Origin: Strobilurus pachycystidiatus
Taxonomy: Eukaryota > Basidiomycota > Agaricomycetes > Agaricales > Physalacriaceae
Assembly: GCA_019915135.1 (NCBI GenBank)
Contig: JAHLMK010000034.1
Span: forward strand, 1-64,000
Direction: 5' to 3'
DNA: 64,000 bases
The notes under the pieces are model-generated. The model searched no databases, was not told the DNA's origin, and saw only the letters and a program-made list of their open reading frames with translations. This document shows, piece after piece, positions 36,773 through 48,152 of this stretch (within the stretch, counting starts at the first letter, position 1; every line of letters begins with the position of its first letter). A program made the position numbers and the translations under genes.

Positions 36773-38042
36773 ATGTCTACCTGGTCAGTCCTATTGGCCC
36801 ATTCACCCACAATTCTGCTGACTCTTGTTCTCGTCCAGTCCCAGCCCGGGGTGGCTTGCGATCACCTGGGAATTACAGCCGCTCGATGCCCGCACATATC
36901 TTTCTATCCTCTTCCCAGCACAATTGGGTTATTTTGTAACGGCAGTCCTTGTCACCCTTCCTGGCACGCAGCCCATGCGTTTGGCGCTCCTCCCCCTATG
37001 GATGTGGTGTGCGTATCGCGTCGCCAGCCAGATTGACGTACCAGATGAGACTGGTTTGGGCCTCATGGTGCGTAATGCCTCTTCTGCCAGGGAAAGCTTG
37101 TTCCTGAGGATGCACCGATAGACGATGGTGGCGACGATAGTCATGCGTGTCTTCGGCTGGACCATGGAAAGCAAGCCGTACATCCGCGTCGGAAAGTATG
37201 GACCAGACGGACGGACGCGTTCAATCTCTGAAGTCTTAATGGATGCATGCGAGCTATGCTGTAACTTTCGAGGAGTCGGATGGAACTGGACCGTCCATAA
37301 GACTCCACCCGAACCCAATAAACAGAACAACAAACAGTTCCTCTGGACGTGCCTGAAAGAATATGCGTTCTACTCCCTCTGCTTTGAGGCCACCCTGCTC
37401 GTATATGACCTGCTCTTCGAGTCCCAGGCACTCCTCCCACATCCGTTCCTCCAGCATGCCGCCGAGGCCCTCATATATCCCTTCACGACCTTCGCCCATA
37501 TGAGCGCCTATCACGTCTTCTACACGCTAACCGGTGTGTACGTGTTCGGCCAGGACCCAGCGACATGGCCGCCGTTCTTTGACTCGCCTTGGCGTGCCAC
37601 GTCCCTCACGGAGTTTTGGGGCAAGCGCTGGCACCAAGGTTTACGCGACCTATTTTCGCGCGCTGGAGGTCGGCCGCTGGGCCTCATCTTTGGCCGCGTT
37701 GGGTTCGTGATGGGGACGTTCATTGCATCGGGTCTCTTTCACGACATGGGTTATTGGGGGACGTTGAGGCGGAGGGGGCTCTGTTGCTACTTGTCATGGT
37801 ACTTTCTCGCCAATGGCGCAGGAGTGTTACTGGAAGCAGCATTTCGAAGCGTGACAGGAAAGAGAGTTGGCGGTGTCCTGGGGTGGGTGTGGATGATGGG
37901 ATGGCTGGTGAGCTGGTTGATGATCAGCATGACCACTGAGTGTTTGGACGACTTATACTCTGTCCTTCACGTCAACGTCGCTGCCCGGCCGTTATATCTC
38001 TCATACGTCGGACTAAGGTGGCTCTGGGAAAGGCTGCTGTGA
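36773..38042 (+). CDS. Wax-synthase-like membrane acyltransferase (copy B)
   Basis: Three exons (36773-36783, 36839-37067, 37122-38042) encode 386 residues. As in copy A, the first exon is 11 nt and both intron positions are the same. The protein is a multi-pass membrane enzyme with 'LVTLPGTQPMRLALLPLW', 'CNFRGVGWNW', 'WPPFFDSPWRATSLTEFWGKRWHQ', 'SGLFHDMGYWG' and 'GAGVLLEAAFRSVTGKRVGG'. The two conserved His (in KRWHQ and LFHDM) are the likely active-site residues of this family. Such enzymes esterify alcohols or secondary metabolites with acyl groups in internal membranes; which substrate is used is unknown. Copy A at 11265-12579 is on the opposite strand, 24 kb away, and is clearly diverged in sequence, so the duplication is old. 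Confidence 0.92.
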
Positions 38043-38898
38043 CGTCCTCCATATCCATACGTATATCATTTGTATACCCAGGACATTGAGATATTAGAGC
38101 AACTTTCACGCAAACGATTGAGAGCATGATAAACTAATGGTTCAACTCTGAACATTCTGGACCGAGAGCTAGTATGCTTCTATGGGTGCACCAGGGGTGC
38201 ATTTCTGGAGTACCGTATCTGATTACGGCATCTACAGATCCGGGCTCTACTTGAAAGTCCAGATCTCTAACGAGGCCTCACACGTACGGCTCGGCTCGAG
38301 GACGGCAAGGGCGGAATAAACCCATGCCGCACTCGGGGAAATTAGGATCGCTTTCTTCTGTCCGCTCGCGACGAGCTACTCAATGTGCTTGAGATTATGA
38401 TACTCGCAGAATTGGCGGGTATCCGCCGGCTACCCCGGCAACACTCAATCCTGTGATTTCCCCGCAACCCCGCAATACGTCACGAACACCAGTACACAGT
38501 GGCATCTCCGTTTATTCCGTTCAGACCAGGACTTAGCAATGGATTTCCTCTACCAGCAGTAAGTTTCTCATGTCTTTGACCTGTGATGTGATCCCGTCTA
38601 GCGCACCCCCCGGTATCATTCCTCTCGTCCCATAACGTCGACGAACGAATCATTGTACATGAAGGTGGGGACCCACCTACGGAGACCCGTATAGCGGAAG
38701 GAAGGATCTCTTTTCACATGACAGCCTCCCATGAACCAATTGAATCTGGGGTTAGTTCCGCTTGGAAGCCCCTGACGTATATAATGCTAATGCTCGGCTA
38801 TGTTGCTCATTGATTTCCTCCACCTTCATTTTCCACAACGAGCCGTTCAGACTACAGTGTTCGCAACCACGGCGTCCTTTGATCCATAACTTATAGCG
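38043..38898. other. Intergenic region, nothing supported
   Basis: This contains the 3' flank of copy B and the promoter of the carrier gene. No coding region or repeat is evident. Confidence 0.4.
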
Positions 38899-40070
38899 AT
38901 GTCGCGTTCTGGACAGGGAAAGAAACCAGTGGGGTTTGCCACACATATAACGGCGGGCGGGATCGCGGGTGCTTGTGAGGCGGTTCGTGGTGTTTAGTAA
39001 CGTTTTCGCTACCCCGTCTAAATTGCTCTCCAGCTAACATGCCAGCCTCTGGACACCATCAAAGTCCGCATGCAGCTGTCGCGCTCTGGGAGCGTACCAG
39101 GGGTCAGTGCCATCGTGCCCTCACCATCACATATCCCTCATTCTCGTTCTCGTGTAGACGAAACCACGAGGATTCTTTGCGACAGGAGCGTACATCGCCA
39201 AGCGTGAGACACCGCTAGCACTTTACAAGGGTCTAGGCGCGGTCCTTTCTGGGATCGTACCTAAGATGTCTATCCGCTTCGCGAGTTTCGAGGCATACAA
39301 GGGCTGGTTGGCGGACAAAGAGACGGGAAAGACGAATCTGGGTGGAATATTCGTTGGTGCGTCTTTTCAACTTGTTCGCCACGTTTGAACACTCAAATGC
39401 TTTTCGAAGCCGGCCTCGGTGCGGGTACAACTGAAGCTGTCGCAGTCGTAACGCCTATGGAAGTTGTCAAGATCCGTTTACAAGCTCAACAACACTCCCT
39501 CGCTGATCCACTGGAAGTTCCTCGCTATAGGAACGCCGCTCATGCCGTCTATACCATTGTTAGAGAAGAAGGCCCATCTGCCTTGTATCGTGGCGTGTCC
39601 CTGACCGCTTTACGCCAAGCTACAAACCAGGGCGCAAACTTTACGGTGTACCAGGAACTGAAGAAGCTGTCCCAAAGGCTCCAGCCGGGCGTGGAGGAAC
39701 TACCGTCGTATCAGCATATGCTCATTGGTCTGGTCTCCGGTGCTGCTGGGCCCTTGTCGAACGCGCCTATTGACACGATCAAGACGCGTATGGTCTTTTT
39801 CGCTTTCGCATATTTTGACTCATTTCCGCTCGCTCAGGTTTACAAAAGAGCACTGCAGAGCCAGGAACGTCCGCGGTACGGCGGATATTAAATATTGCAG
39901 ATGATATGTGGAAGCGGGAGGGCGTACGGTCGTTCTACAAGGGTTTGACGCCACGGATATTGCGTGTGGCGCCTGGGCAAGCCATTGTGTTTGCGGTGTA
40001 TGAGCGGGTGAGTACGGCGATAGAGCGGATGAAGCCGATGGAGTATGAGGACGATAGTTATTCGGAGTAG
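38899..40070 (+). CDS. SFC1: Mitochondrial carrier, succinate/fumarate type
   Basis: Five exons (38899-38982, 39034-39102, 39158-39356, 39410-39787, 39838-40070) give 320 residues, the usual length. Three tandem carrier repeats each show the PX(D/E)XX(K/R) signature: 'PLDTIKVRMQ', 'PMEVVKIRLQAQ' and 'PIDTIKTRLQ'. The contexts 'CEALTCQPLDTIKVRMQLSR', 'RFASFEAYKGWLAD', 'GLGAGTTEAVAVVTPMEVVKIR' and 'RLQKSTAEPG' match yeast Acr1/Sfc1, which exchanges cytosolic succinate for mitochondrial fumarate and so links the glyoxylate cycle and gluconeogenesis to the TCA cycle. The protein sits in the inner mitochondrial membrane. The substrate is inferred from the closest family pattern, not proven. The third repeat ends 'VFAVYERVSTAIERM', then a short acidic tail. 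Confidence 0.93.
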
Positions 40071-41078
40071 ATGTGATGAGATGATCATATCGAACCGGAA
40101 GGTCAAAGACATTGTGAGCGGATGACGTCCGGAGTAGATGCGGAAAGATGACTGTCTCACTTGAAAGGGCGAAGACATTGCATTGCATACTTGTTGTATC
40201 CTTTATCATAGTATAATATGTATTATCAGACTTCAATTGCCACTAAACCCACAAACATGAGATGTCGAATGAGCAGTGCCATTAACTTTGATCAGCTAAT
40301 CACATCTCACTCGATGTGCTGATGATGCTGTTGGAAGGGACAAAGTCAATCCGACTCAACAATGACAACAGGCGTCAAAGAGCAGGTGACGGCGTTTGTA
40401 ATTCTCACGCCTATGCTCTCTTACTTGTACCACGACGATCGGATCTGCTTGTGGTTCCCCTACTTGTTTGGATGTGCATATCCTGCTAGAACCGGATTGC
40501 GTGAGTAGCCATGAGGCAGAGCGGATAATGGAAAAGGCACGTCACGGTCCTAGAAGCACTCCCGTGTACGCCGAAGAGCGAAACGATGTCTCCTGCAGTT
40601 GGTCAGGCTGCCTGCACGAAGCCTCTAGGCCTGGGGATCTATTCGGAATGCATGACCACGACAGATTCTATTGACAATGCATTCTCGCTGCCAGTCCTTC
40701 TAGTCGTCCACCTGCTCTGCGAATCTGGTTAGTGGACTCGATCCCGTCACAACGAAGCACGATGCTAATCCGCACTTGACTATGCTAGCGCTGGCTGAGG
40801 GATCGCCATGGTCACCTGGAGCCAACCGGATGGATTGGTGGCTACTCTATCTCTCCATGAGCTTCGACCACGATGACGGCTCATCTACTCGAGGCTGTCC
40901 TACGCGCCAGGCGCTTCACCTTGGTAAGATGTTCGTTGTCACAAGACTCGATCCTCCATGCATCCTGACCCAGAACTCCCGAAGAAACAGGATGATGCGA
41001 CTCCACGACGGAGCTTGGCCTGGTTTAAGTGGCTGTTAAAAGTGCTGGTGTCCACTGGCAGGCAGTCCGACCAGCTCG
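40071..41078. other. Intergenic region, nothing supported
   Basis: No gene, RNA or repeat could be supported between the carrier and the glucanase genes. Confidence 0.4.
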
Positions 41079-42667
41079 ATGTACTGTCTAAGCGCAATCG
41101 CCACTTTTCTCATTGCCTCTGAAGTTGCCCGGGCTTTTCCCGTTTCTGACGTGGAGGCGTCCGCCAGCTGCTTCCCCGCCCTCGATTTCGAAATGCCCGG
41201 AAACATTCCGTCATCCCTCAACGGCTGGTGGTGTGATAAAGCTGACGAGTATGGTTTCGTGGGTTTCAGTTACGAGGTGACCGCTTGTACGTGGGCCGAG
41301 GCGCTGCCTTTAGACATTCATCAATCCCTCTGACACCACCCGCATAGGTCAGAACATCGCTACGCTTCGCCGGGAGTTCTTAGATATCCGCCATACGTTC
41401 AATGGTCGCTATGTCCGTATGTACGGTACTTGTGATCGTGATGGATTCTAGTACGCGCTTCTTCGGGAAAAATCCGTCATTCGTCGTCTATAACCCATGA
41501 TTTCTAGTGACGATGTGGTCGAAGCCGCTTGGGAAGCCGGCTTGGGTGTGCATGCCCTGATTTGGGTACGCCGTTCACCAAGTGTCCCTACAAACTGAAG
41601 ATCTGATGCCCAAAACGATGCGCAGTTTGGATTCGACGGCGACGACAACTGGAAGTGGCGGAAGGATAACCTCGTTTCAACCCTCTACTCTAACCCCAAG
41701 GCCAAGTTTGTTACCCGCGTCGTACAATTCGGCTCTGAGCCGCTGTACGATGGCGTTTTAAGCCCCCACGACCTCGCCTCCCAGGTGTATACGCTGAAAG
41801 GAAAACTCAAGAGCTTGGGCATCCCCGTGACGGTTTCCGACATGGCGTACGTCCTGCTCTCTCCCTCTGGCTAGGAACGCCAAGTGTTGATACTTCGATT
41901 GTGAATTTTCGTAGATGGGGATATCAGGTATGATTTGATCAGATTGTCGCGATGTGCTTATGCTCACCTATTCGCGTGTCTTATAGAAATACGGAGAGGC
42001 AGCGCAAGAGGTGCTGAATGCGGTTGATTTTATCGATGTGCACATGCTTCCCTTTTTCTCCCAGGATGCGTCCACAGGTGCGACCGTGCCCCACGCCATT
42101 TGTGAAATCCTTTCCTTTGTTTCTCATCACATCATATACAGGGAAAGATTCGTGGCACATCGTCCACACTGACCTGAACTGGTAAGCGCATTCCAAACTC
42201 TGTTTTTATGTCACTCACTCCTTTCGTAGGTTTGTGGACCATGCCGGAGGGAAGAAGATCTACCTGTCCGAGGTATGTCTCGTCCTCAGGCTTCTGATTG
42301 ATTTTCCCAATTCCGCCGCTCACTCGCTCATTCACTTTTTCACAGAACGGCTGGCCATCAGTCACCTCCCCCGGCGTACAGCCAAATAGCCCCAACGCCG
42401 TGTCTGACGTCTCCAACGAGCGTGTGAGTCCCAATTTTCATCCTACCTTGTTAGACGGCGTTGTTTAGTAACCCATTGCATTTCATTTCCGGCGGATAGG
42501 ATTACTATCACCTCCTCGACACGCACTGCTGGTTCTTCAAGACCGTGCCCGGCGGCGGAGTTGGCTGGTTCGCGCACATATACTCGGACGAGCAGGAGCC
42601 TGGGTACGGAATTTATGACGTTCATGGCAAGCCCAAGTTCTTGTTCCGCCCGCAAACGTCCTGCTAG
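41079..42667 (+). CDS. Secreted GH17 family glucan endo-1,3-beta-glucosidase-like protein
   Basis: Ten exons (41079-41286, 41348-41450, 41508-41565, 41626-41846, 41915-41927, 41987-42077, 42142-42181, 42230-42272, 42346-42423, 42500-42667) give 340 residues; exon 5 is only 13 nt. A signal peptide ends near 'VARA|FPVS'. The TIM-barrel fold of glycoside hydrolase family 17 is indicated by 'WWCDKADEYGFVGFSYEV', 'RYVRMYGTCDRDG', 'GVHALIWFGFDGDDNW', 'VTRVVQFGSEPLYDG' (acid/base Glu161), 'VSDMAWGYQ', 'FIDVHMLPFF' and 'KIYLSENGWPS' (nucleophile Glu259). It probably acts on beta-1,3-glucan in the cell wall, in growth or remodelling. The acid/base motif is GSE rather than the GNE common in plant and yeast members. 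No GPI signal or Ser/Thr-rich tail is visible; the protein ends in 'RPQTSC'. Confidence 0.94.
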
Positions 42668-43829
42668 TCGTCTTGTCATGTAACTTGTATAGATACACGT
42701 TTTTCGCTCTCTTGTTCATTCATTACCACAAGTCAAATCCTGTGATGTCCACCTCGACCCCGAACCCGACTGTGGCGTGGAAACGAGTAGGAGAAACGCG
42801 TCCTCCGGGGGGTACAATTGTCAGAAGACGCAAATAAGACATAATTCAGATGGTGCCTCTATTCGTGCTTCTTGTGCGAACGTACTTCGGATCATGAAGT
42901 TGGTACTGTACTTATCCGCCTTACTTAAAGGCTAAGCTTAGCCCAAGAGCCTGCGCGTACTAAATGCTATTCCGTACTACTTACACCACGAGGCGCATTC
43001 CAGTAATAGTGCGCTCGAGAATGAGATCAAAGACGAGGGTGCGTAAATCGGGACTGGTGGCGCATCAAGAAGCCCACAGTCTGAGGTAAGTACAACGAGG
43101 CGATAACAATGAATGCGTCACACCTCACCCAGCCATATAATTCGCATCATCACAAATCAGTGTTAGCATTGTCCAATGTCCATCGCAATGTCCGAGTGCG
43201 CGTGCCTATCGTAATCATAATCGTACAGTCCTACAAACGCTTCCTCGGCGTTCGGTGTGTCGGGATGTCGCATTACCCTAGTGTCGCTCTATTCCTGTTC
43301 CAATCCCACTGTCCATGCCCGGCCCGATCGATAACGCCACACCCTCGCATCAGATTGTCGAATGCGCCGCCCAAAGAGGGCAGAGATTACCACACAAAGA
43401 AGCGGACCCGCGCCGCATGATGCACGCGGCGCGGGATCATGCGACCCCCTCGCATCATGACGAACGACAAACATGTGCTTGTCGTGCTTGTGTTCGGTCG
43501 CAGTAAAGGAGACATGAACTACTTGCCCGCCCCCCGGTCATCGTTTCATTGCGGTTCAAGAAGGTAGAAGTGTTCTAACGTAAGGGTTACGGAGGTGCGG
43601 GTGCATATGGGGATGACTTCGTGGGAGTGGAACAAGAAATCGGAAGGATGTGCATGGATGGGGATGGGTGGATGGGTGAAGGGAGGGAGGGAGGGAGGAG
43701 AGGTATCGACGGATATGAATGACAGAGCCCGACCCGACCCATACCGTAGTCCCGAGAATTCCGTGAAACAAGAGTAGAGAGACAAAGCCCCGAGAGAGAG
43801 AGAGAAGAATACAGTTGTCGTTCATCGTG
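42668..43829. other. Intergenic region with G-rich tract
   Basis: No gene is supported. A purine-rich stretch at about 43658-43705 has at least six runs of three G and may form a quadruplex. Confidence 0.45.
43658..43705 (+). repeat. G-rich tract with quadruplex potential
   Basis: The runs GGGATGGGTGG, ATGGGTGAAGGG and (AGGG)n lie within 48 bases, downstream of the stop codon of the zinc-finger gene (which is on the other strand). Confidence 0.5.
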
Positions 43830-45276
43830 TCATCCGCGTGCCTGAGCCTCAGCTGCGTCTACGGCCTCCAGTAGGTCGTCTACCCCTTCGGCAGGAGCGT
43901 CCCCGCCATCGAGCTCGTCGATGTCCTCTGCCTCGCCGTCTGCATCCGCATCGGCGTCGCTTAGAGTTGCCCGAGGTACATCTTCTGCACGCTGAATCAG
44001 GCGCGTAGGCGTACCCGCAGCAGATGGCGGACGTGGCGGAGGAGAGGCAACAATGATCGTGTCTTCCCGCCTGGACGAAGATGGCGGCTGCTGGACATGC
44101 AGCGCGGCCTGGGGAAGATTGTTTCGCGCCAGCTGTGGCACAGGGCCCATCGCAGCAAGAGTCCCACGCCGCTCGAAGCGCTTCATTTTCTTGCGACATC
44201 TGGGGAAGAGAGAGGAATGAGATCGGCTGAGTGGTTCAAAGCAAACGAGAAGGGACCGACCTGTCACAGACAGTTCCTGGCCCCATGGGCCCGGGGCCCC
44301 ACTTTTCGACGCACTTGTCGTCTTTGTAGCGCCCTGGCTGACCGCAACTTCGGCATATCCGCTGACCTTGGTCGTTTGTGGCGGGGTATATTTTGGCGGG
44401 CTCGGTAGAGCCGCCGGGAATGATGGATGCAGCGGATGTCGATGGGGTATCTGTGAGAGAGATTCTCAGCGAGGCCTTTGAGATCGCGTGGCAGAGTACA
44501 ACATACCTAGGACTTGGCTGGTGCTGTTGTACCGTCCCTTCTTAGACGGCGCGCCAGTGACTACGGGCGCAAAGACGTGCGTCTGGAACGACGGGACGGT
44601 GCCGTCTGGCACGAGTTTGCCGGTGCTGCCGCGACTGGGAGGATAGGTGTTGACTGGCTGGGGGTACATGGCGCGCTGCTCCGAGTCCGCTGCCTGGAGA
44701 ATCATCTCGTCAATGTCCGAGTGGGACGAGTCGTCGCGCTGCGAGGATGATTAGTCAAGCACGATCCAGCGCGCGCGACAATCGCACCTCGTGGCGTGGT
44801 TTCTTGTGTGCGTGGCCGTGCTCGACGCTGTTGCGGCGCTTGCGAACCTTGGGCACGTCCACGTCGCGGAGCTGGGGGATCGGGAGCAGGCGCAGATCGC
44901 GGGCGGAGGTCTTCATCTCGATCATCCGGTCGAGCTCGCGCCTGGCCTCGCTGCTGTGCGCGTCGATGACGCCAAGATAGTCCCGTAGCTGGTGCCACAG
45001 CTGGGTGATCGTCTGCCGGCGCGCAGCCTCCTCGTTGCGCTCCCGGTCGGCGTTGTATGCCCGCTCCTCCGCCGCCCGGACGCGCTCAAACATCTCCGAG
45101 CTGGAGCTCGCCGACGGCGGCAGCCCCTCCTTGAGCGTCTCTGCAATCTTCTGGAAGTGGTCCGCGCGGCGTTTCTCCTCGGCTAGCGAGTGTCTCAGGG
45201 ACTCGATCTCCTGGTAGCTCTCGCTGAGCAGCTGGGCCAGTTGGGTGTTCGACGTCGAGGCCATCGTCGAGCTCAT
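43830..45276 (-). CDS. GATA-like zinc-finger protein with coiled coil
   Basis: Four exons (45276-44788, 44738-44507, 44450-44261, 44199-43830) give 426 residues. Residues 8-110 form a coiled coil ('LLSESYQEIESLRHSLAEEK', 'RVRAAEERAYNADRERNEEAARR'). A basic patch 'KVRKRRN...HKKPRHE' at 145-163 may be a nuclear localisation signal. A zinc finger at 273-305 has CRSC (273, 276) and CDRC (302, 305) with 'GQPGRYKDDKCVEKWGPGP' between. This resembles a GATA-type finger but with a longer loop and an extra Cys287, a pattern I associate with basidiomycete proteins. It is followed by 'RKKMKRFERRG'. The C terminus is Pro/Ser-rich, then strongly acidic ('DADADADGEAEDIDELDGGD'), as in transcriptional activators. 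DNA binding is likely but not certain. The ATG at 45276 was chosen because upstream in-frame sequence is Pro-rich and lacks an ATG in good context. Confidence 0.88.
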
Positions 45277-47464
45277 CGGCGGCGACGGCGGGCTGGATGG
45301 ATGCGCGCAGCCACGTTGGAGGGAGGGAAAAAGAGCCGGAATCGGGGGCGACAGGCGCTCTTTTATTATAGTTCCGCCGTTGCCCAATGCGGCCACGAGA
45401 TGTCGGGCCGAAGGGGCCCCCGGAGACCCCGTCTTCGATTTCCATCAGACGCGGGGTGCTCTTCCTCGGTCTCTCCTCCCTCAGTCGTCCCCTTGTCTGA
45501 CATATCAACTGATTTCCTGTGATACCGACTGATTTCTCCTTCAGCATCTTATCACTCACTTGTACCCACGAGACTCTCTTCTCGCAATGCTGGCCTTGCC
45601 TTGTCTATTCAATTTCCTCTGTCATTCACACACGCTTTATTCAAGATAAGCCGTAACCTGAGGCATGAGCAAAGCGGAGTTGCCCTTAACAGACTAGAGC
45701 GGCAATGTGATCACTGCCCGACACCACGCTGCATCCGACAATACCTACACAACGCTCCCACCTCTCACCGACATTTTGGCCGTCATCAGCACCCCCACGC
45801 TGTCGTGTGAACAACCTGCTCAAGCGGGTTATCATTCCGCCGCCTCATGGCGACGGCATACAGACATCAAATGTTCACGTAACGACGAGCCGACCATCGT
45901 GCTCACCGCCCCAGATACCCCACGTTCGGCTCATGGTCTCAAACCCAATGCACTGGCGGCGAAAACTGACGATTCTCAGATGCTTACCACCGCGCTCCGC
46001 CTTCTTGCAGTCTTGCCTCTGAGGGGATATACCGCCCATGGCTATTGGCTAAGCTAGCTCATCCTGTATCCCCTTCAGTCAGTTCAGTCAGCGACTGCGG
46101 AACGCCTCCTTTGACAACTTGCGTGCTTCTTCGCTCCCACCTTCACACCGACCGCCGAGTCGGGCCCCTCACATGAGGAATGCTTGAGCCAACCTGTCCG
46201 AGATCTTGTGAAAGCCTTGCGCACCTCTATCGCAAGCACTTAGCAGGTACTTACCAGGGACCCAGTGAGATCCCTTATGTACGCATCCATCCGAGGATGA
46301 TTAGGCTATTCAGCGCCACGTACGAAGTTTTTCCGCAGGGGTAACTCGGTACAGCCCGCTCTTTCCTCCCAAGAATCCGATGGTAGGCTCACACCGTTAG
46401 TCTTGCCTTCATCTCCATTTGCAAGTCTCGCCTTCATCTCTTCAAAAACACCTCACCGACGCTTAGCACACACTGTCATTCATTCCCCGAGCTAACACCC
46501 GAATATATCCCCATGGGACTTGGACTCGGATTCTGCTATTTCACGATGAATCTCAGTCTGATTCTCGCCCCTCGTCCCTTCACAGGCAGGACAAGCCTGA
46601 GTACTAGTCGCGGTCAGTTGCATGAAGAATGGGGTATTCTAGGTGCAACCGGTCGGGAGGGCGGAGATGGAGATGAACGAGAAAAGTTAATCGAGCAGGT
46701 TCGGGTCGGAGTAGGAAGTACGGAAAGTACTCGGTGGAGGGATCTTGAGTTGTACCAAGTACTCGAGAGAGGCATCACTTTTGTGCACCAGATCAGATTC
46801 AATCGATACTGCTAGAGCAAGAAGGAAGTCGAAAAGTCTCAATTGAACCCAACATCCGATTGTGTCAAGAGGTATCCGATCCCGAAGTTCATCAGCCCGT
46901 CAAGGCGCGGACATAGCGTGTCATTTCCTTCCGAGTCCTTTGCTCTCCGCTCTTTCAAGAAGATCACGGCCTATAGCGCCTTCGTGTATGCTTCTAACAT
47001 TTCAAGACACTCCTCTGGCGGGGCCCCAGGCTGTCCAAATTGGACGCATTCGCATCCGCACGGTTTCGTGAGAGGCTTGAGGTCAAGGGTCACCGAGGGA
47101 ACAGAAGATCGACAGGAAGTTGACAGGAACTTGCCGCTACCGCCGGCCCGCCGGCTTCTTCTGAGCTGGAATCGTCTCAACTTTCGAACCTGGATACGAG
47201 CCTGATACGAGCGTCAGTAGGTATAAATGTAGAGTCGTGGGGAAGTTCAAGCTATCAGATAATCAGAACTCAAATTGTTCAGGGATGAGGGTTCGTTGGT
47301 CTTCCCAAGTATGAAGGCTGTTAAGAACGATCACAGTGAGCCGAGAGGGAAATCGATGCTACGATTCGTTTAGCATACACACTACTTATTTATTTATACA
47401 CAACATTCAAGAAATAACCTGGAAGACTGTCTCGAGGGACGGGATTTGACTGTGAAGCTTGTCA
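45277..47464. other. Intergenic region, nothing firm
   Basis: A plus-strand open frame at 46513-46815 (100 codons) starts in a plausible context, but it has no domain or exon partners. The rest looks non-coding. Confidence 0.35.
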
Positions 47465-48152
47465 TTAGTCGGCGGACTCTGCGGCAATAGATCAACACAA
47501 GTCGTGGCTTCAGCCTGACAGCAAGTGGAAGACTAACCGACAGAGTTGTATCCGCCGCGTCCTGGGTCAGCGGCGCGCCTGTCCTCCGAGTCCACTATAA
47601 TACCGAGCTGCTGTCAGTAATCGTTCACAGTACCAGGATGAAGGCTACAAACACCCAGAATTGTATCCTCCACGACCTGGATTGGCCTCACGACGGTCGG
47701 CGGCCTCAACTATACCAGAAGGTTTTGTGAGCTCCGACAACGATACACGCTATGGAGCAGTGCACCCACCGACAGAGTTGTATCCACCGCGTCCTGGGTC
47801 AGCGGCGCGCTTGTCCTCCGAGTCCACTATGACAAATGTACGTTCGTCCCGTCATCCTGGAGGAGGATACGAAGAAGGGGGACTAACCGATGCCGTTGTA
47901 ACCACCACGACCGGGCTCGGGGGCACGGACAAGATTGACTGTGTCGACAAGACATGAATCCCCTAGAACCACAGGCTGCCGGTAGGAAACTCACCGTCAT
48001 CCCTCAGTCCAAGATAGGGAGCGCGGTTCGCCACTGGCACTATGAGTAGGTCAGTCTGAGTGGTGCCTCAGTGAGGCTTATGCATGGGACCTACCGCTGA
48101 CGGCGAGTGTGACTGAGATGAAGAAAAGGCTACTAAGGAGGAAAGACTTCAT
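47465..48152 (-). CDS. Secreted repeat-peptide precursor (Kex2-processed, KEP/RiPP-like)
   Basis: Seven exons on the minus strand (48152-48095, 48039-47995, 47938-47888, 47826-47770, 47709-47655, 47594-47538, 47478-47465) with introns of 55-61 nt. Exon 1 is a signal peptide ('MKSFLLSSLFFISVTLAVS'). Exon 2 is a short leader ('PVANRAPYLGLRDD'). Exons 3, 4, 5 and 6 each encode one repeat with core PGRGGYN(S/G): 'APEPGRGGYNGI', 'KRAADPGRGGYNSV', 'RREANPGRGGYNS', 'RRAADPGRGGYNSV'. Three cores are preceded by KR or RR, typical Kex2 cleavage sites. Exon 7 adds 'ESAD' and stop. Exons 2-4 and 6 start and end in the same phase, so units can be gained or skipped in frame. Exon 5 lacks 2 nt (TC) before its donor; if spliced in, the frame stops at 47567 inside exon 6. 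Function unknown; released Tyr-containing peptides resemble dikaritin-type precursors, but no UstYa (DUF3328) protein is seen nearby. Confidence 0.8.

Noticed and set aside
46513..46815. 100-codon plus-strand frame starting MGLGLGFCYF
   Set aside because: Single open frame without domain, exon partners or clear codon preference.
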